Of a stretch of 64,000 bases of DNA, positions 51,265 through 60,316 are shown piece after piece (within the stretch, counting starts at the first letter, position 1; every line of letters starts with the position of its first letter). Position numbers and translations under genes: made by a program. This DNA comes from Aphanothece saxicola GSE-SYN-MK-01-06B. GTDB lineage: Bacteria > Cyanobacteriota > Cyanobacteriia > PCC-6307 > Cyanobiaceae. Where the stretch lies: NCBI GenBank assembly GCA_019359745.1, contig JAHHGT010000002.1, forward strand, positions 310,001-374,000, in the 5' to 3' direction. The notes beneath the pieces were generated by a model. That model had not been told where the DNA came from, made no database searches, and worked only from the letters and a program-made list of their open reading frames with translations.

Positions 51265-52671
51265 ATGAGGATCACCATGGCTGCCGGCGGCAGTGACAGC
51301 GATCGCCGCCGAGCCAAGGCGGCCCTGTTCCTCGCCTGCTGTGGCCTGGTAGGGATCGCCCCCCACTGGCTGCCCCCCGGCCGCAGCCTCGTGCCGGCGC
51401 TCACCCTGGCCACCCTGCTGGGGGGATACAGCCTGCGCACCGTGCTGCTGCAGGCCTTCCGCCGCACTGGCAGCGACACGCCCCCGCCGCCCCTTTCACC
51501 CGCAGCACCCCCGTCAGCCGTCGACGTGGTGGTGGCCGCCCGCGACGAACAGGCGGTGATTGGCCGTCTGGTGGAGCGCATCGCTGCCCTGCGCTGGCCC
51601 GAGGGGCAGCTGTCCCTGTGGGTGGTGGATGACGGCAGTGACGATCGCACCCCTGAGCTGCTGGCCGAGCTCCAGGGGCGCCATCCCTTCCTGCGGGTGT
51701 TGCGCCGCCCCCGGGATGCGGGGGGCGGCAAGTCAGGGGCCCTGAATCTGGTGCTGCAGCAGCTGGGTGGCCGCTGGATGCTGGTCCTGGATGCGGATGC
51801 CGACCTGCAATCCGACGTGCTCGAGCGCCTGGTTCCCTGGGCCGAGGCCGGCGGCTGGGCGGCGGTCCAACTGCGCAAGGCGGTGGCGAATGCCCAGACC
51901 AACCTGCTCACCAGCGCCCAGGCGATGGAGATGGCCTTCGACGCCATGATCCAGGAGGGGCGCCTGGCCAACGGCGGAGTGGCCGAACTGCGGGGCAATG
52001 GCCAGTTGCTCTCCCGGGAGGCGCTCCTGAAGGTGGGCGGCTTCAACGAGGACACCGTGACCGACGACCTCGACCTCAGTTTCCGCTTCCTGCTCGAGGG
52101 CCTGCCGATCGGCGTGCTCTGGGATCCCCCTGTGCAGGAGGAGGCGGTGCTGACGTTGCCGGCCCTCTGGCGCCAGCGCCAGCGCTGGGCCGAGGGCGGC
52201 CTGCAGCGCTTCTTCGACTACGGCCCCGGTCTGGTCTCCGACCGACTCACGTTCAGCCAGAAGCTGGATCTCACCTGCTTCTTCCTGCTGCAGTACGTGC
52301 TGCCGGTGGTGGCCAGCGCCGACCTGGTCGGCACGGTGTTCACCCGCACGGCCCCCACGATGTGGCCGTTCTCGATCGTGGCCCTGGCCCTCTCGGGGCT
52401 GGCGATCGCCACGGGTTGTCGGCGGCCATCGGAGGGGCCCCCGCTGCCGGCGATGAACCCCTTCAGTGCCGGGCTGGGCATCCTCTACCTGGTCCACTGG
52501 TTCGTGGTGATTCCCTGGGTGACGCTGAAGATGGCCCTGCTGCCCAAGAAGCTGGTGTGGGCCAAAACGCTTCACCTGGGTCAGGAGCACGGCGATCCCT
52601 CTCCAGCGGACGCCGTCGACGCCGCCATGGAGTCCGATCCCGAACTGGCCTCCGAAGCCAGCCACGTCTGA
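51265..52671 (+). CDS. Family 2 membrane glycosyltransferase
   Basis: A ~465-aa processive-type GT2. Two N-terminal helices (ALFLACCGLVGIAPHWL, ALTLATLLGGYSLRTV) precede the GT-A domain: VDVVVAARDEQAVIGRLVERI, LWVVDDGSDDRTPELL, MLVLDADADLQSDVLERLVPW (DxD region), AELRGNGQLLSREALLKVGGF, TDDLDLSFRFLLEG (TED-like) and the RWAEGG (QxxRW) motif in RQRQRWAEGGLQRF. At least three C-terminal helices follow. Substrate unknown; the fold is that of polysaccharide or glycolipid synthases. ATG 51265 or 51277 starts it, 13 or 25 nt after the SpoIID-domain gene. Confidence 0.88.
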   Translation: MRITMAAGGSDSDRRRAKAALFLACCGLVGIAPHWLPPGRSLVPALTLATLLGGYSLRTVLLQAFRRTGSDTPPPPLSPAAPPSAVDVVVAARDEQAVIGRLVERIAALRWPEGQLSLWVVDDGSDDRTPELLAELQGRHPFLRVLRRPRDAGGGKSGALNLVLQQLGGRWMLVLDADADLQSDVLERLVPWAEAGGWAAVQLRKAVANAQTNLLTSAQAMEMAFDAMIQEGRLANGGVAELRGNGQLLSREALLKVGGFNEDTVTDDLDLSFRFLLEGLPIGVLWDPPVQEEAVLTLPALWRQRQRWAEGGLQRFFDYGPGLVSDRLTFSQKLDLTCFFLLQYVLPVVASADLVGTVFTRTAPTMWPFSIVALALSGLAIATGCRRPSEGPPLPAMNPFSAGLGILYLVHWFVVIPWVTLKMALLPKKLVWAKTLHLGQEHGDPSPADAVDAAMESDPELASEASHV

Positions 52672-52696
52672 ACGGGGCTTTCCGTCCCCTGCGGCC

Positions 52697-54496
52697 TCAG
52701 TTCCCCTCGGGATCGGCGTGCAGTCCGCTGATCACCTCGCCGTTGAAGAACTCAGCCAGGCGGCCGGCCTGGGTATCGATGGCCGAGGCGATGGCAGGCA
52801 GCGACGGTTTGGCCTCATTGGGGCGTTCCTCCACAACCACCGGCGGCGGAGACGGGGTTGGCGCCGCAGGAACCTCCGGGGGGGGCGCCGGGGGTCTGGC
52901 GGCAGCCACGGGTGGCTCGGGGCGGGTGGCGGTTCGGGCCGGCGGTGGGGGCTCGATCGCTGGCCGTGCCGCAGGGGTGTCCCCGCCCGCCTCCAGCGAC
53001 AGCTGCCGAGGGCTGCCCAGGGCACTGGCCACCGCTTTCTCCAGCAGGGGCAGACGGCTCTGAACCATGGCCATCCAGGTTCCGGCCACGCGCACCACCG
53101 CCCGGCGATCGTCAAGCCGCAGCAGCTGGGCCTGCTGGGAGAGCAGCATCCGGGTGGAGGGCAGCTCCAGGCCGGCCAGAATCTGCTGCCACAGCTCCGC
53201 CAGGTTGTCGTTGGCCGGTGCCGCCACCTCCGCTTCGGCTGCCGGGATCACCGCCGGAATCACGGCAGCGGTCTGCGCCGCGGCGGCCTCGGGGGGCACC
53301 GCTGGCGGCGGCACCACCGGCACAGGCGCCACGCTGCGGACCGGGCGCTGGCCTTCGGCGCCGGCCTGGACGGGCCCGGTGGGGGCGGGGGCGACGGCGG
53401 CCGGCTCGGCCAGCAGGCCCAACAGCAGCACCTCCAGCCAGAGCCGCGGTTGGACGCTGTGGCGCAGCTGCTGCTCGCTGCCCTTGAGCTGCGACTGCCA
53501 CCGCAGCAGGCGAGCCTTGCCGATCTGGCGCGCCGCCTCGGGCAGCTGCGGCCGCAGCTCCGGTGACACGCTGGTGAGCTCCAGCCGGTCCGGGGCCACA
53601 CCCGCCAGCAGCAGGTCGCGCAGCAGGCTGACCAGCCCCTGCAGCACGGCGGCGGGCTCCCGCCCCCGATCCAGCAGTTCGCGGCAGCCCTCCACCACCT
53701 GCAGGGGATCGGCCGCGGCCATGGCCCCGGCCAGCCGCAGCAGTTCCTGGTCCGGCACCGCCCCCAGCAGGTCCCAGACCGCATCGGCGGCGATCGGTGC
53801 CGGCAGCAGGCTCAGCTGGTCGAGCAGGCTTTCGGCGTCCCGCAGGCCCCCCTGGGAGCGCTGGGCCACCAGGTGCAGGGCCTCCGGGGTGATGCCGATG
53901 GACTCCTCGGCGGCGATCCAGTGCAGATGACTCTCCAGGGCCTCCAGGGGGATGCGCCGGAAATCGAAGCGCTGGCAGCGGCTCAGGATCGTGGGCAGCA
54001 CCCGCTGGGGATCGGTGGTGGCCAGCACGAACACCACCCGTGGCGGCGGTTCCTCCAGGGTCTTGAGCAGGGCGTTGAAGGCGGCCGTGGAGAGCATGTG
54101 GCATTCGTCCACCACATAGACCTTCCAGCGGGCCTGGACCGGGGCGAACCGGGACCGTTCGATCAGTTCGCGGATGTTGTCAACGCCGGTGTTGGAGGCG
54201 GCGTCGATCTCGATCACATCAAGGGCGTTGCCGCTGGCGATGTCCGTGCACAGCTGGCAGCGTCCGCAGGGCTCCGGCGTCGGGCCCGGGCTGGCCAGAC
54301 AATTCAGCGATCGGGCCAGGATCCGGGCGCTGGAGGTCTTGCCCGTGCCCCGGGGGCCGCTGAACAGATAGGCCGGGGCGATGCGGTTCTGGAGCAGGGC
54401 CTGGCTGAGGGTGTCGGCAACCGCCTTCTGGCCCACCAGCTGGTCGAAACGCTGCGGCCTGTACTTGTGATGAAGGGGCTCGTAGGCCTGGACCAT
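52697..54496 (-). CDS. dnaX: DNA polymerase III subunit gamma/tau
   Basis: DnaX is the clamp-loader ATPase. The N-terminal AAA+ module is complete: HHKYRPQRFDQLVGQ, Walker A FSGPRGTGKTSSARILARSLNC, the zinc-binding CGRCQLCTDIASGNALDVIEID, KVYVVDECHMLSTAAFNALLKTLEEP (Walker B and following), and TILSRCQRFDF. The C-terminal tau-like part is Ala/Pro-rich. No intein interrupts the Walker A region, unlike the well-known Synechocystis dnaX. No slippery A-run for frameshifting is evident. It follows the LRAT-like gene by 27 nt at the end of a long minus-strand run. Confidence 0.95.
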   Translation of the reverse strand: MVQAYEPLHHKYRPQRFDQLVGQKAVADTLSQALLQNRIAPAYLFSGPRGTGKTSSARILARSLNCLASPGPTPEPCGRCQLCTDIASGNALDVIEIDAASNTGVDNIRELIERSRFAPVQARWKVYVVDECHMLSTAAFNALLKTLEEPPPRVVFVLATTDPQRVLPTILSRCQRFDFRRIPLEALESHLHWIAAEESIGITPEALHLVAQRSQGGLRDAESLLDQLSLLPAPIAADAVWDLLGAVPDQELLRLAGAMAAADPLQVVEGCRELLDRGREPAAVLQGLVSLLRDLLLAGVAPDRLELTSVSPELRPQLPEAARQIGKARLLRWQSQLKGSEQQLRHSVQPRLWLEVLLLGLLAEPAAVAPAPTGPVQAGAEGQRPVRSVAPVPVVPPPAVPPEAAAAQTAAVIPAVIPAAEAEVAAPANDNLAELWQQILAGLELPSTRMLLSQQAQLLRLDDRRAVVRVAGTWMAMVQSRLPLLEKAVASALGSPRQLSLEAGGDTPAARPAIEPPPPARTATRPEPPVAAARPPAPPPEVPAAPTPSPPPVVVEERPNEAKPSLPAIASAIDTQAGRLAEFFNGEVISGLHADPEGN

Positions 54497-54523
54497 GCAC
54501 CCTGCCCTGACCGGATGGAGAGC

Positions 54524-55258
54524 CTAAGGCGGTCCGCTGTCGGCCGGATCGGGGCTCGCCGGCTCCAGAAGGCGCTGCAGCCTGTCCTCCAGCTCCTCCA
54601 CGGCGGCCAGCTGGTCAGCCAGGCTCTGGCCGGCGAGGCGCAGGCGATCGAAGCCGTCGGGACCTGTGCCGATCGCCCCATTCCCTTCCCCCCAGCGCCG
54701 TTCGGCCCGGGTGAGCTCCTCCTCCAGGCGCTGCTGCAGCCAGAGGCGCACCCCGTCCAGCTGCTCCAGACTGCGCCGTGCCAGGTCGCGGCCCCGGGCC
54801 AGCTGCTCGGGGTCCAGTGCCGTGGCCAGGGTCTCCGCGAGGGACTGGCCCTGGCGCAGCAGCACCCGCGCCCCGGTCAGCACGGCGGCCGGCACGAACT
54901 GGCCAAGGGCGAGGGCGCCGAGGCTGCCCGTGTGCATCCAGTCCTCCACCTGGGCACTGCGGTGCCGACCGGTCTTGCACCAGTGGGCGAAGTGCTCACA
55001 GTTGTTGAACAGCAGGTTGTAGCGCTGCTCGCCGATGCGGCCCATGGCCCGGCGCAGGGTGACTCCCACCGGTGAACTGCTCCCTTCGGGATAGTCGACG
55101 GTGCTGATCAGCTCGCCGCGGCTGAAGTCAGTCCGTGGGCTCCGCAGGATCTCCCGGCCCTCCAGATAGTGGGCCACCGTGCCGTCCCCCAGGTCGATGC
55201 CGTGGTGCAGAAACAGGCCGTGCTGGCGGGGGGCCTGCAGGTGATCGGCGGCGGCCAA
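54524..55258 (-). CDS. LRAT/NlpC-P60-like (NC-domain) protein
   Basis: A 244-aa protein with an N-terminal LRAT-like domain (residues ~8-110). The catalytic triad is visible: HHGIDLGDG (H19), the second His at VAHYLEGRE (H30), and the cysteine in FNNCEHFAHWCK (C87), whose NCEHF block is the family hallmark. In animals the fold acts as acyltransferase or phospholipase; bacterial members are mostly uncharacterised. The C-terminal half is a long helix-rich region (LRQGQSLAETLATAL, SLEQLDGVRLWLQQRLEEEL) likely forming a coiled coil. It lies between the GT8-like gene (84 nt upstream) and dnaX. Confidence 0.85.
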   Translation of the reverse strand: MAAADHLQAPRQHGLFLHHGIDLGDGTVAHYLEGREILRSPRTDFSRGELISTVDYPEGSSSPVGVTLRRAMGRIGEQRYNLLFNNCEHFAHWCKTGRHRSAQVEDWMHTGSLGALALGQFVPAAVLTGARVLLRQGQSLAETLATALDPEQLARGRDLARRSLEQLDGVRLWLQQRLEEELTRAERRWGEGNGAIGTGPDGFDRLRLAGQSLADQLAAVEELEDRLQRLLEPASPDPADSGPP

Positions 55259-55342
55259 GGAGCGGAGCGGAACAGGGGGAACCCGCTCAGCATCGCGTCA
55301 CCGGGGTGCCCGGCGATTCAGCGGGGGAGTGGGGATAGCCGC

Positions 55343-56326
55343 TCACCCGGGTGGGTTGCAGCCCCCGGCGGTACCCCGGACGCGCCTCAGGAGATGGACC
55401 AGCGTGTCTCGCCGCTGTCCGGAGAGCCAGAGCCGCTCCGCCGTCCGGTAGCCGCCGTAGCGGTGGCCGCGCCAGTCGAGCAGGCGGGCCAGGCCGCGGC
55501 CGGAGTTCGCCCATGGCCGCGAAAAGCGGATCGCCCGCCGCACGTTCGTCGTCAGCCGCTCCGTGCTCAGGTGCTTCGCCTGCTCCACCAGGCGTGCGAA
55601 GGAGTGGTTCTTCCCTGCCCCCGCCGACCAGAAGTGCCAGACCAAGGCCTCTGGGGAGAGGTCCCAGGCCGGCAGAACCATGGTGTTGAAGGCGTTCGGC
55701 AGCGTGGCGCTGGTCACCAGGCCGCGCTGCAGGGTGGCGTTGAACGAGGGCTGATCCTTCAGCAGTTCCCCGGCCCGCACCCCCTCGTGCCAGAGCCGAT
55801 GCCATTCGGCAAACAAGGTATGGACGGCGGGGCTGTCCTTCCAGCAGAAGACGCCGCTGTTGAAATACCGCTTCAGATCCAGCGGCCAGCCCAGCTCCAG
55901 GGCCTGGATGACATGGGGGAGGGTCCGGAGAAGTTCACTCATGTCGGAGCTGTTGTAGTCAGGAACGGCAGCGAAGTCCCAGTCGCCGGGGGGGAGGGCC
56001 GTGAGGGAGCCCCGGACGAGGGTGTCGGCGTCGAGGTGGATGCCGCCCCCACTGAGGAAGCGGGGCAGCTGGGTCTTGATCCAGCGATGGCGGTAGATCA
56101 GCGACCCGTCCGGCGTCTCCACCGCCTCGAGGCTGTCGCAGAGTCCCGGCAGACGATGGCCGCTCTCCTGGAGTCGTCGTGCGCTCTTGCGGTCACAGAG
56201 CAGGCGGACGGGGAGGGAGGGATTGGTGATCTTCAGCGAAAGAATCGAGACCAGCGCCATGTCGGCGTAGACCTCGGACCCTTCCCCCACCGTGATGAGG
56301 TAGACCGCCTGATCGAGCGCAGCCAA
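55343..56326 (-). CDS. GT8-like GT-A glycosyltransferase
   Basis: A 327-aa protein with a GT-A sugar-nucleotide fold. The start VYLITVGEGSEVYADMALVS, the segment RWIKTQLPRFLSGGGIHLDADTLVRG with the DxD metal motif (D99-A-D101), DWDFAAVPDYN and YFNSGVFCWKDSPAVHTLF (the NSGV pattern) are characteristic of GT8-type and related enzymes. The donor and acceptor are unknown. It begins 3 nt after the clpX stop and is therefore almost certainly in the same transcript, an unexpected neighbour for a protease operon. Confidence 0.82.
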   Translation of the reverse strand: MAALDQAVYLITVGEGSEVYADMALVSILSLKITNPSLPVRLLCDRKSARRLQESGHRLPGLCDSLEAVETPDGSLIYRHRWIKTQLPRFLSGGGIHLDADTLVRGSLTALPPGDWDFAAVPDYNSSDMSELLRTLPHVIQALELGWPLDLKRYFNSGVFCWKDSPAVHTLFAEWHRLWHEGVRAGELLKDQPSFNATLQRGLVTSATLPNAFNTMVLPAWDLSPEALVWHFWSAGAGKNHSFARLVEQAKHLSTERLTTNVRRAIRFSRPWANSGRGLARLLDWRGHRYGGYRTAERLWLSGQRRDTLVHLLRRVRGTAGGCNPPG

Positions 56327-56329
56327 AGG

Positions 56330-57703
56330 TCAGGCCGTGGCCTGTTCGCCCCGGTGACCGTCGAGGTCGGCGGCGGCACTGATCGGCAGCACCTTGGCCT
56401 TGCTGCGTTGCTCCACCAGCTCACGGGTGATGGTGAACGTCTGCACATCGCGGCGGGAGGGCAGGTCGTACATGACGTCGAGCATCAGTTCCTCGACGAT
56501 GCCCCGCAGCGCCCGGGCGCCGGTTTTGCGGCGATGGGCTTCGGCGGCGATCGCCTCGACAGCGCCCGGTTCGAACTCAAGCCGCACGTTGTCCATGCTG
56601 AGCAGGGTCTGGAACTGCTTGACCAGGGCGTCGCGCGGTTCGGTGAGGATCGCCTCCAGGGCGCTGGTGTCGAGCGGTTCGAGCACGGCGCTCACCGGCA
56701 GCCGGCCGATGAACTCGGGAATCAGGCCGTAGCGGACCAGATCCTCCGGTTCGAGGTGGCGCATCACTTCGCTCGACTGCTTGTCTTTCCCGGATCGCAC
56801 GCGGCTGCGGCCGTCGGCGGGCAGGAAGCCGATGGCGTTGCGGCCCATACGCTTCTGGACCAGGTCGTCCAGACCCACGAAGGCGCCACCGCAGATGAAC
56901 AGCACCTGGCTGGTGTCGATCTGGATGCAGTCCTGGTAGGGGTGCTTGCGGCCGCCCTGGGGGGGCACGTTGGCGACGGTGCCCTCCAGCATCTTGAGCA
57001 GGGCCTGCTGCACCCCCTCACCGGAGACATCGCGGGTGATCGAGGGGTTTTCGCTCTTGCGGGCGATCTTGTCGATCTCGTCGATGTAGATGATGCCCCG
57101 CTGGGCCTGTTCGACGTCGAGGTCGGCCTTCTGGAGCAGGCGCAGCAGGATGTTCTCGACGTCCTCGCCCACGTAGCCGGCTTCGGTGAGCGTGGTGGCA
57201 TCGGCCACCGCAAAGGGCACGTCGAGCATCTCCGCCAGGGACTGGGCCAGGAGGGTCTTGCCGCAACCGGTGGGTCCGATCAGCAGGATGTTCGACTTGT
57301 GCAGGCGGGTGGCGGTCTGGTCCGTTTCGCCCTTGCCGTCCCCTTGCCAGGCCAGGCGTTTGTAGTGGTTGTAGACGGCCACGGCCAGCACCTTCTTGGC
57401 CTCCTCCTGGCCCACGACCTGCTGGTCGAGGAAGGACTTGATCTCCTGGGGCCTCGGGATGGTGGCCAGGGTGGGGGCGGGTTTGGCCGATTTCTTGGCC
57501 GGGGCCTTGCGGCTGCCATCGGCGGCGGGCCTGCCCTGGGGACCGGGGCCGTGGTGTTCAACGAGCTCCTCATCGAGGATCTCGTTGCAGAGATCAATGC
57601 ACTCGTCGCAGATGTAGACGCCCGGCCCGGCGATCAGCTTGCGCACCTGTTCCTGGGACTTGCCGCAGAAGGAGCACTTCAGATGGGCGTCGAACTTGGC
57701 CAT
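56330..57703 (-). CDS. clpX: ATP-dependent Clp protease ATPase subunit ClpX
   Basis: ClpX unfolds tagged proteins for ClpP. The N-terminal C4 zinc domain ([29 protein letters not shown]) is followed by the AAA+ module: [20 protein letters not shown] (Walker A ~143-150), [16 protein letters not shown] (Walker B), and the ClpP-docking loop with the IGF tripeptide in [11 protein letters not shown]. The sensor region is [25 protein letters not shown]. The length of 457 aa is normal. It follows clpP by 144 nt in the conserved tig-clpP-clpX order. Confidence 0.98.
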   Translation of the reverse strand: MAKFDAHLKCSFCGKSQEQVRKLIAGPGVYICDECIDLCNEILDEELVEHHGPGPQGRPAADGSRKAPAKKSAKPAPTLATIPRPQEIKSFLDQQVVGQEEAKKVLAVAVYNHYKRLAWQGDGKGETDQTATRLHKSNILLIGPTGCGKTLLAQSLAEMLDVPFAVADATTLTEAGYVGEDVENILLRLLQKADLDVEQAQRGIIYIDEIDKIARKSENPSITRDVSGEGVQQALLKMLEGTVANVPPQGGRKHPYQDCIQIDTSQVLFICGGAFVGLDDLVQKRMGRNAIGFLPADGRSRVRSGKDKQSSEVMRHLEPEDLVRYGLIPEFIGRLPVSAVLEPLDTSALEAILTEPRDALVKQFQTLLSMDNVRLEFEPGAVEAIAAEAHRRKTGARALRGIVEELMLDVMYDLPSRRDVQTFTITRELVEQRSKAKVLPISAAADLDGHRGEQATA

Positions 57704-57847
57704 CGGCGAGGAGGCGGCGGGAGCGGCGGTGGTCGCCCAGGGGACGGGTTGGTGGAAGCCCGACCCCCAGGATCAACCCCAGCCGCCGTTTTGTCAGTCG
57801 TTCCTGAGGTTCGGACCGGTGGTGGAGGGCGGTGGAGGGGCGCCGTC

Positions 57848-58594
57848 CTAGGGGACGACAGGGGCTGGGGCGTCATCGACCACCCGGTCAATGAGTCCGT
57901 ATTCAACCGCTTCCGCCGGGGAAAGGAAGTAGTCGCGGTCGGTATCTTCAGCGATCTTGTCGAGCGGCTGACCGGTGTGCTCGGCCATCAGGCCGTTGAG
58001 CGTGTCCTTGAGATAGAGGATCTCGCGGGCCTGGATTTCGATATCCACCGCCTGTCCCTGGGCGCCGCCGAGGGGTTGGTGGATCATGATCCGGGCATTG
58101 GGCAGGGCCATCCGTTTGCCGGGGGCGCCGCCCGTGAGCAGGAAGGCCCCCATGCTGGCGGCAAGGCCGTAACAGATGGTCACCACATCCGGCGCCACCT
58201 GCTGCATGGTGTCGTAGATGGCCAGGCCGGAGGTCACCGAACCGCCCGGGGAGTTGATGTAGATCTGGATGTCCTTCTCGGGATCCTCGGCTTCGAGGAA
58301 CAGCAGCTGGGCCACCAGGGAATCGGCCACCTGGTCGTCGATGCCGGTGCCGAGAAAGATGATGCGCTCCCGCAACAGCCGGGAATAGATGTCGAAGGCC
58401 CGGTCGCCACGGCCGGACTGCTCCACCACCGTGGGCAGCACCCCGGGCGCGGCGGAGGGACTGGCGGGGGCCACGCCGTTCCAGGGCAGGGGCCCCTGCC
58501 AGAGGTTGCTCACGGGGTGGGGCCGTGTCCCCGAGGGACCCGCCAGGTCGGCAGGCAACCAGTCGGGGATCAGGGGCGAGGGGGCGTCGATCAC
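57848..58594 (-). CDS. clpP: ATP-dependent Clp protease proteolytic subunit, long N-terminus
   Basis: ClpP is the serine protease barrel. The catalytic triad is complete: S147 in [13 protein letters not shown]172 in [11 protein letters not shown] and D221 in [13 protein letters not shown]. The core [27 protein letters not shown] is standard. Read from 58594, the protein is 248 aa, about 45-50 residues longer than E. coli ClpP, with a Pro-rich N-terminal extension ([19 protein letters not shown]). This may be a propeptide cleaved on assembly or, if the annotated start is wrong, untranslated. Its transcript continues to clpX. Confidence 0.95.
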   Translation of the reverse strand: MIDAPSPLIPDWLPADLAGPSGTRPHPVSNLWQGPLPWNGVAPASPSAAPGVLPTVVEQSGRGDRAFDIYSRLLRERIIFLGTGIDDQVADSLVAQLLFLEAEDPEKDIQIYINSPGGSVTSGLAIYDTMQQVAPDVVTICYGLAASMGAFLLTGGAPGKRMALPNARIMIHQPLGGAQGQAVDIEIQAREILYLKDTLNGLMAEHTGQPLDKIAEDTDRDYFLSPAEAVEYGLIDRVVDDAPAPVVP

Positions 58595-58630
58595 GCGGAT
58601 TCGCTGGCGGACGGGGGGAGTGGCTTCAAT

Positions 58631-60112
58631 CTATGGCTGGGTGCCTTCCTCCTGAGCCTTGCTGTCCCCGGCAGCGGCGGCTGCCTTCTTCGCTTTGGCC
58701 GCGGCCTTCGAGGCTTTGGGCTGCGCTTCGCTGGTGGAGTCCTCGGTGGTGTCGCTGGCGTCTGTGGCCTCTTCAGAGGCCGGGGCCTTGTCGGTGATCG
58801 TGCTGTTGGCCTCCAGCCACTCCAGCAACTTCTCCTTGAGCAGGTCCTCGGCCACGGCCAGCCGCAGCCGCTCCTGGTCGATGGCGGCGGTGTCGCTCAA
58901 GCCCTGGCGAATCTCGGTCAGCTTGGTCTCCAGGTCGGCGGCGGCCACTTCGATCTTCTCGGCGGCGGCCAGTGCCTTGAGCGCCAGGGTGCGCCGCAGC
59001 CGCTGCTCGGCCTCGGGCCGGGAGGTGTCCATCAGGCTGCGCACCAGATCGGGGGTGAACAGCTTTTTCACATCCATGCCCTGCTGGGAGATCTGACCGG
59101 CGGTCTGCTCGATCAGGTTGCGTACCTCCTGCTGGATCAGGGTCTCGGGCAGCTCCACCTCCAGCTGCTCCACCAGCACCGTGAGCAGGGCTTCGTGGCG
59201 GTTGGCCTGATGGCGTCGCTCGGCGTCGTCCCGCAGGCGCTGCTCCAGATCGGCGCGGAGCTCGGCCAGGGTCGGCTTGTCGCTGGCCTGCTGGGCGAAG
59301 GCATCGTCGAGGGCGGGGAGCTCCCGGGTCTTGAGTTCCAGCAGGGTGATGGCGAACAGGGCGTCCCGGCCTGCGGCCTGCTCCTGGGGGTAGCTGTCGG
59401 GGAAGCGGCAGGTCACGTCGCGGCTCTCGCCCACCGCCATGCCGACGATGCCGGCCACGAAGCCGGGGATCATGCGGCCCTCCTCCAGCTCCACTTCCAT
59501 GCCTTCGCTGCTGCCGCCCTCGATGGCCTCGCCGTTGTCGACGAAACTGCCGCTGAAGGCGATCTGGGCCACGTCTCCCTCGGCCGCGGCCCGGTCCTCC
59601 ACCGGCACCAGGGTGGCCAGCTGGCGGCGCGACTGCTCGATCAGCTCGTCAACCCGGGCGGGGTCGAAGGGCACCGGCTCGGCTTCGGCCGTGAAGCCCT
59701 TGGTGCTGCGCAGGGTGGGGATGGGCTCCACATCCATCTCCAGGGTGATGGTGAGCTCCTCGCCCGGGGTGAAGCGCTGCAGGACCAGCTCGAAGGCCTC
59801 GTTCAGTTCGGGCCGGCCGATGGCCTCGATGGCCTCCTGCTGCATCGCCTCCCGTACGACCGCGTCCACCAGGTCCTCGAGGGCGGTGGCGCGGATGCGC
59901 AGCGGTCCGATCTGCTGCAGCAGCACCGGCCGGGGCACCCGTCCCTTGCGGAAACCGGGCAGCTTGACGCTGCGGCTCAGCTTCTCCAGGGCGGCGTCGT
60001 AGCTCTTCTGGCTGCGTCCCGCAGGCACGGCGACCTCCACGGCCAGGCGGCTTCCGGGACGGGGGGAGGTCGTGACCCGGAGGTTGGCTTCGGTGCTGGC
60101 GGCAGGGCTCAT
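58631..60112 (-). CDS. tig: Trigger factor
   Basis: The ribosome-bound chaperone and prolyl isomerase. The N-terminal ribosome-binding domain carries the signature [12 protein letters not shown] (the GFRxGxxP loop). The FKBP-like PPIase domain spans ~170-260 ([42 protein letters not shown]). The helical C-terminal arms follow, then an Ala/Lys/Glu-rich tail ([20 protein letters not shown]). The length of 493 aa is slightly above E. coli Tig because of that tail. ATG 60112 is the start; the track ORF to 60214 adds a non-conserved leader. Confidence 0.96.
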   Translation of the reverse strand: MSPAASTEANLRVTTSPRPGSRLAVEVAVPAGRSQKSYDAALEKLSRSVKLPGFRKGRVPRPVLLQQIGPLRIRATALEDLVDAVVREAMQQEAIEAIGRPELNEAFELVLQRFTPGEELTITLEMDVEPIPTLRSTKGFTAEAEPVPFDPARVDELIEQSRRQLATLVPVEDRAAAEGDVAQIAFSGSFVDNGEAIEGGSSEGMEVELEEGRMIPGFVAGIVGMAVGESRDVTCRFPDSYPQEQAAGRDALFAITLLELKTRELPALDDAFAQQASDKPTLAELRADLEQRLRDDAERRHQANRHEALLTVLVEQLEVELPETLIQQEVRNLIEQTAGQISQQGMDVKKLFTPDLVRSLMDTSRPEAEQRLRRTLALKALAAAEKIEVAAADLETKLTEIRQGLSDTAAIDQERLRLAVAEDLLKEKLLEWLEANSTITDKAPASEEATDASDTTEDSTSEAQPKASKAAAKAKKAAAAAGDSKAQEEGTQP

Positions 60113-60228
60113 GAAACGGGTTCGCTCGGGGCAGCCCCCCATCCTAGAAACTGGCCGTTTCGGGCCTCTGCCGCGTATTGTGCGATCGACGCAACGGCGC
60201 GCCCATATCCCCAACTGAACACACCTTT

Positions 60229-60253
60229 CCGGCCTTGGGCCGGCGGTTTTGTT
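60229..60253 (+). promoter_or_regulatory. Terminator-like hairpin in the asd leader
   Basis: CCGGCC-TTG-GGCCGG forms a perfect 6-bp G/C stem with a 3-nt loop, followed by CGGTTTTGTTT. This is intrinsic-terminator geometry, though with a short, interrupted T-run. It lies 64 nt before the asd start and between the divergent tig and asd genes, so it would sit in the asd transcript's 5' leader rather than at the end of a plus-strand gene. Confidence 0.45.
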
Positions 60254-60316
60254 TCAGGGTCCCGTTTTCGCAGTCCCCTTCCCGACCCCGTCCCGCCACC
60301 TGTTCCTTTCTCCCCG

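Noticed and set aside
54304-54371. Possible intein insertion site in dnaX Walker A, as in Synechocystis
   Set aside because: The motif GPRGTGKTSSARILARSL is continuous, so no intein is present.
55169-60316. A 2076-aa plus-strand ORF (55169-61399) spanning tig, clpP, clpX and neighbours
   Set aside because: It is antisense to well-supported genes and consists of Gly/Val/Gln/His-rich low-complexity sequence. Only its last 360 codons (asd) are real; high GC suppresses stop codons.
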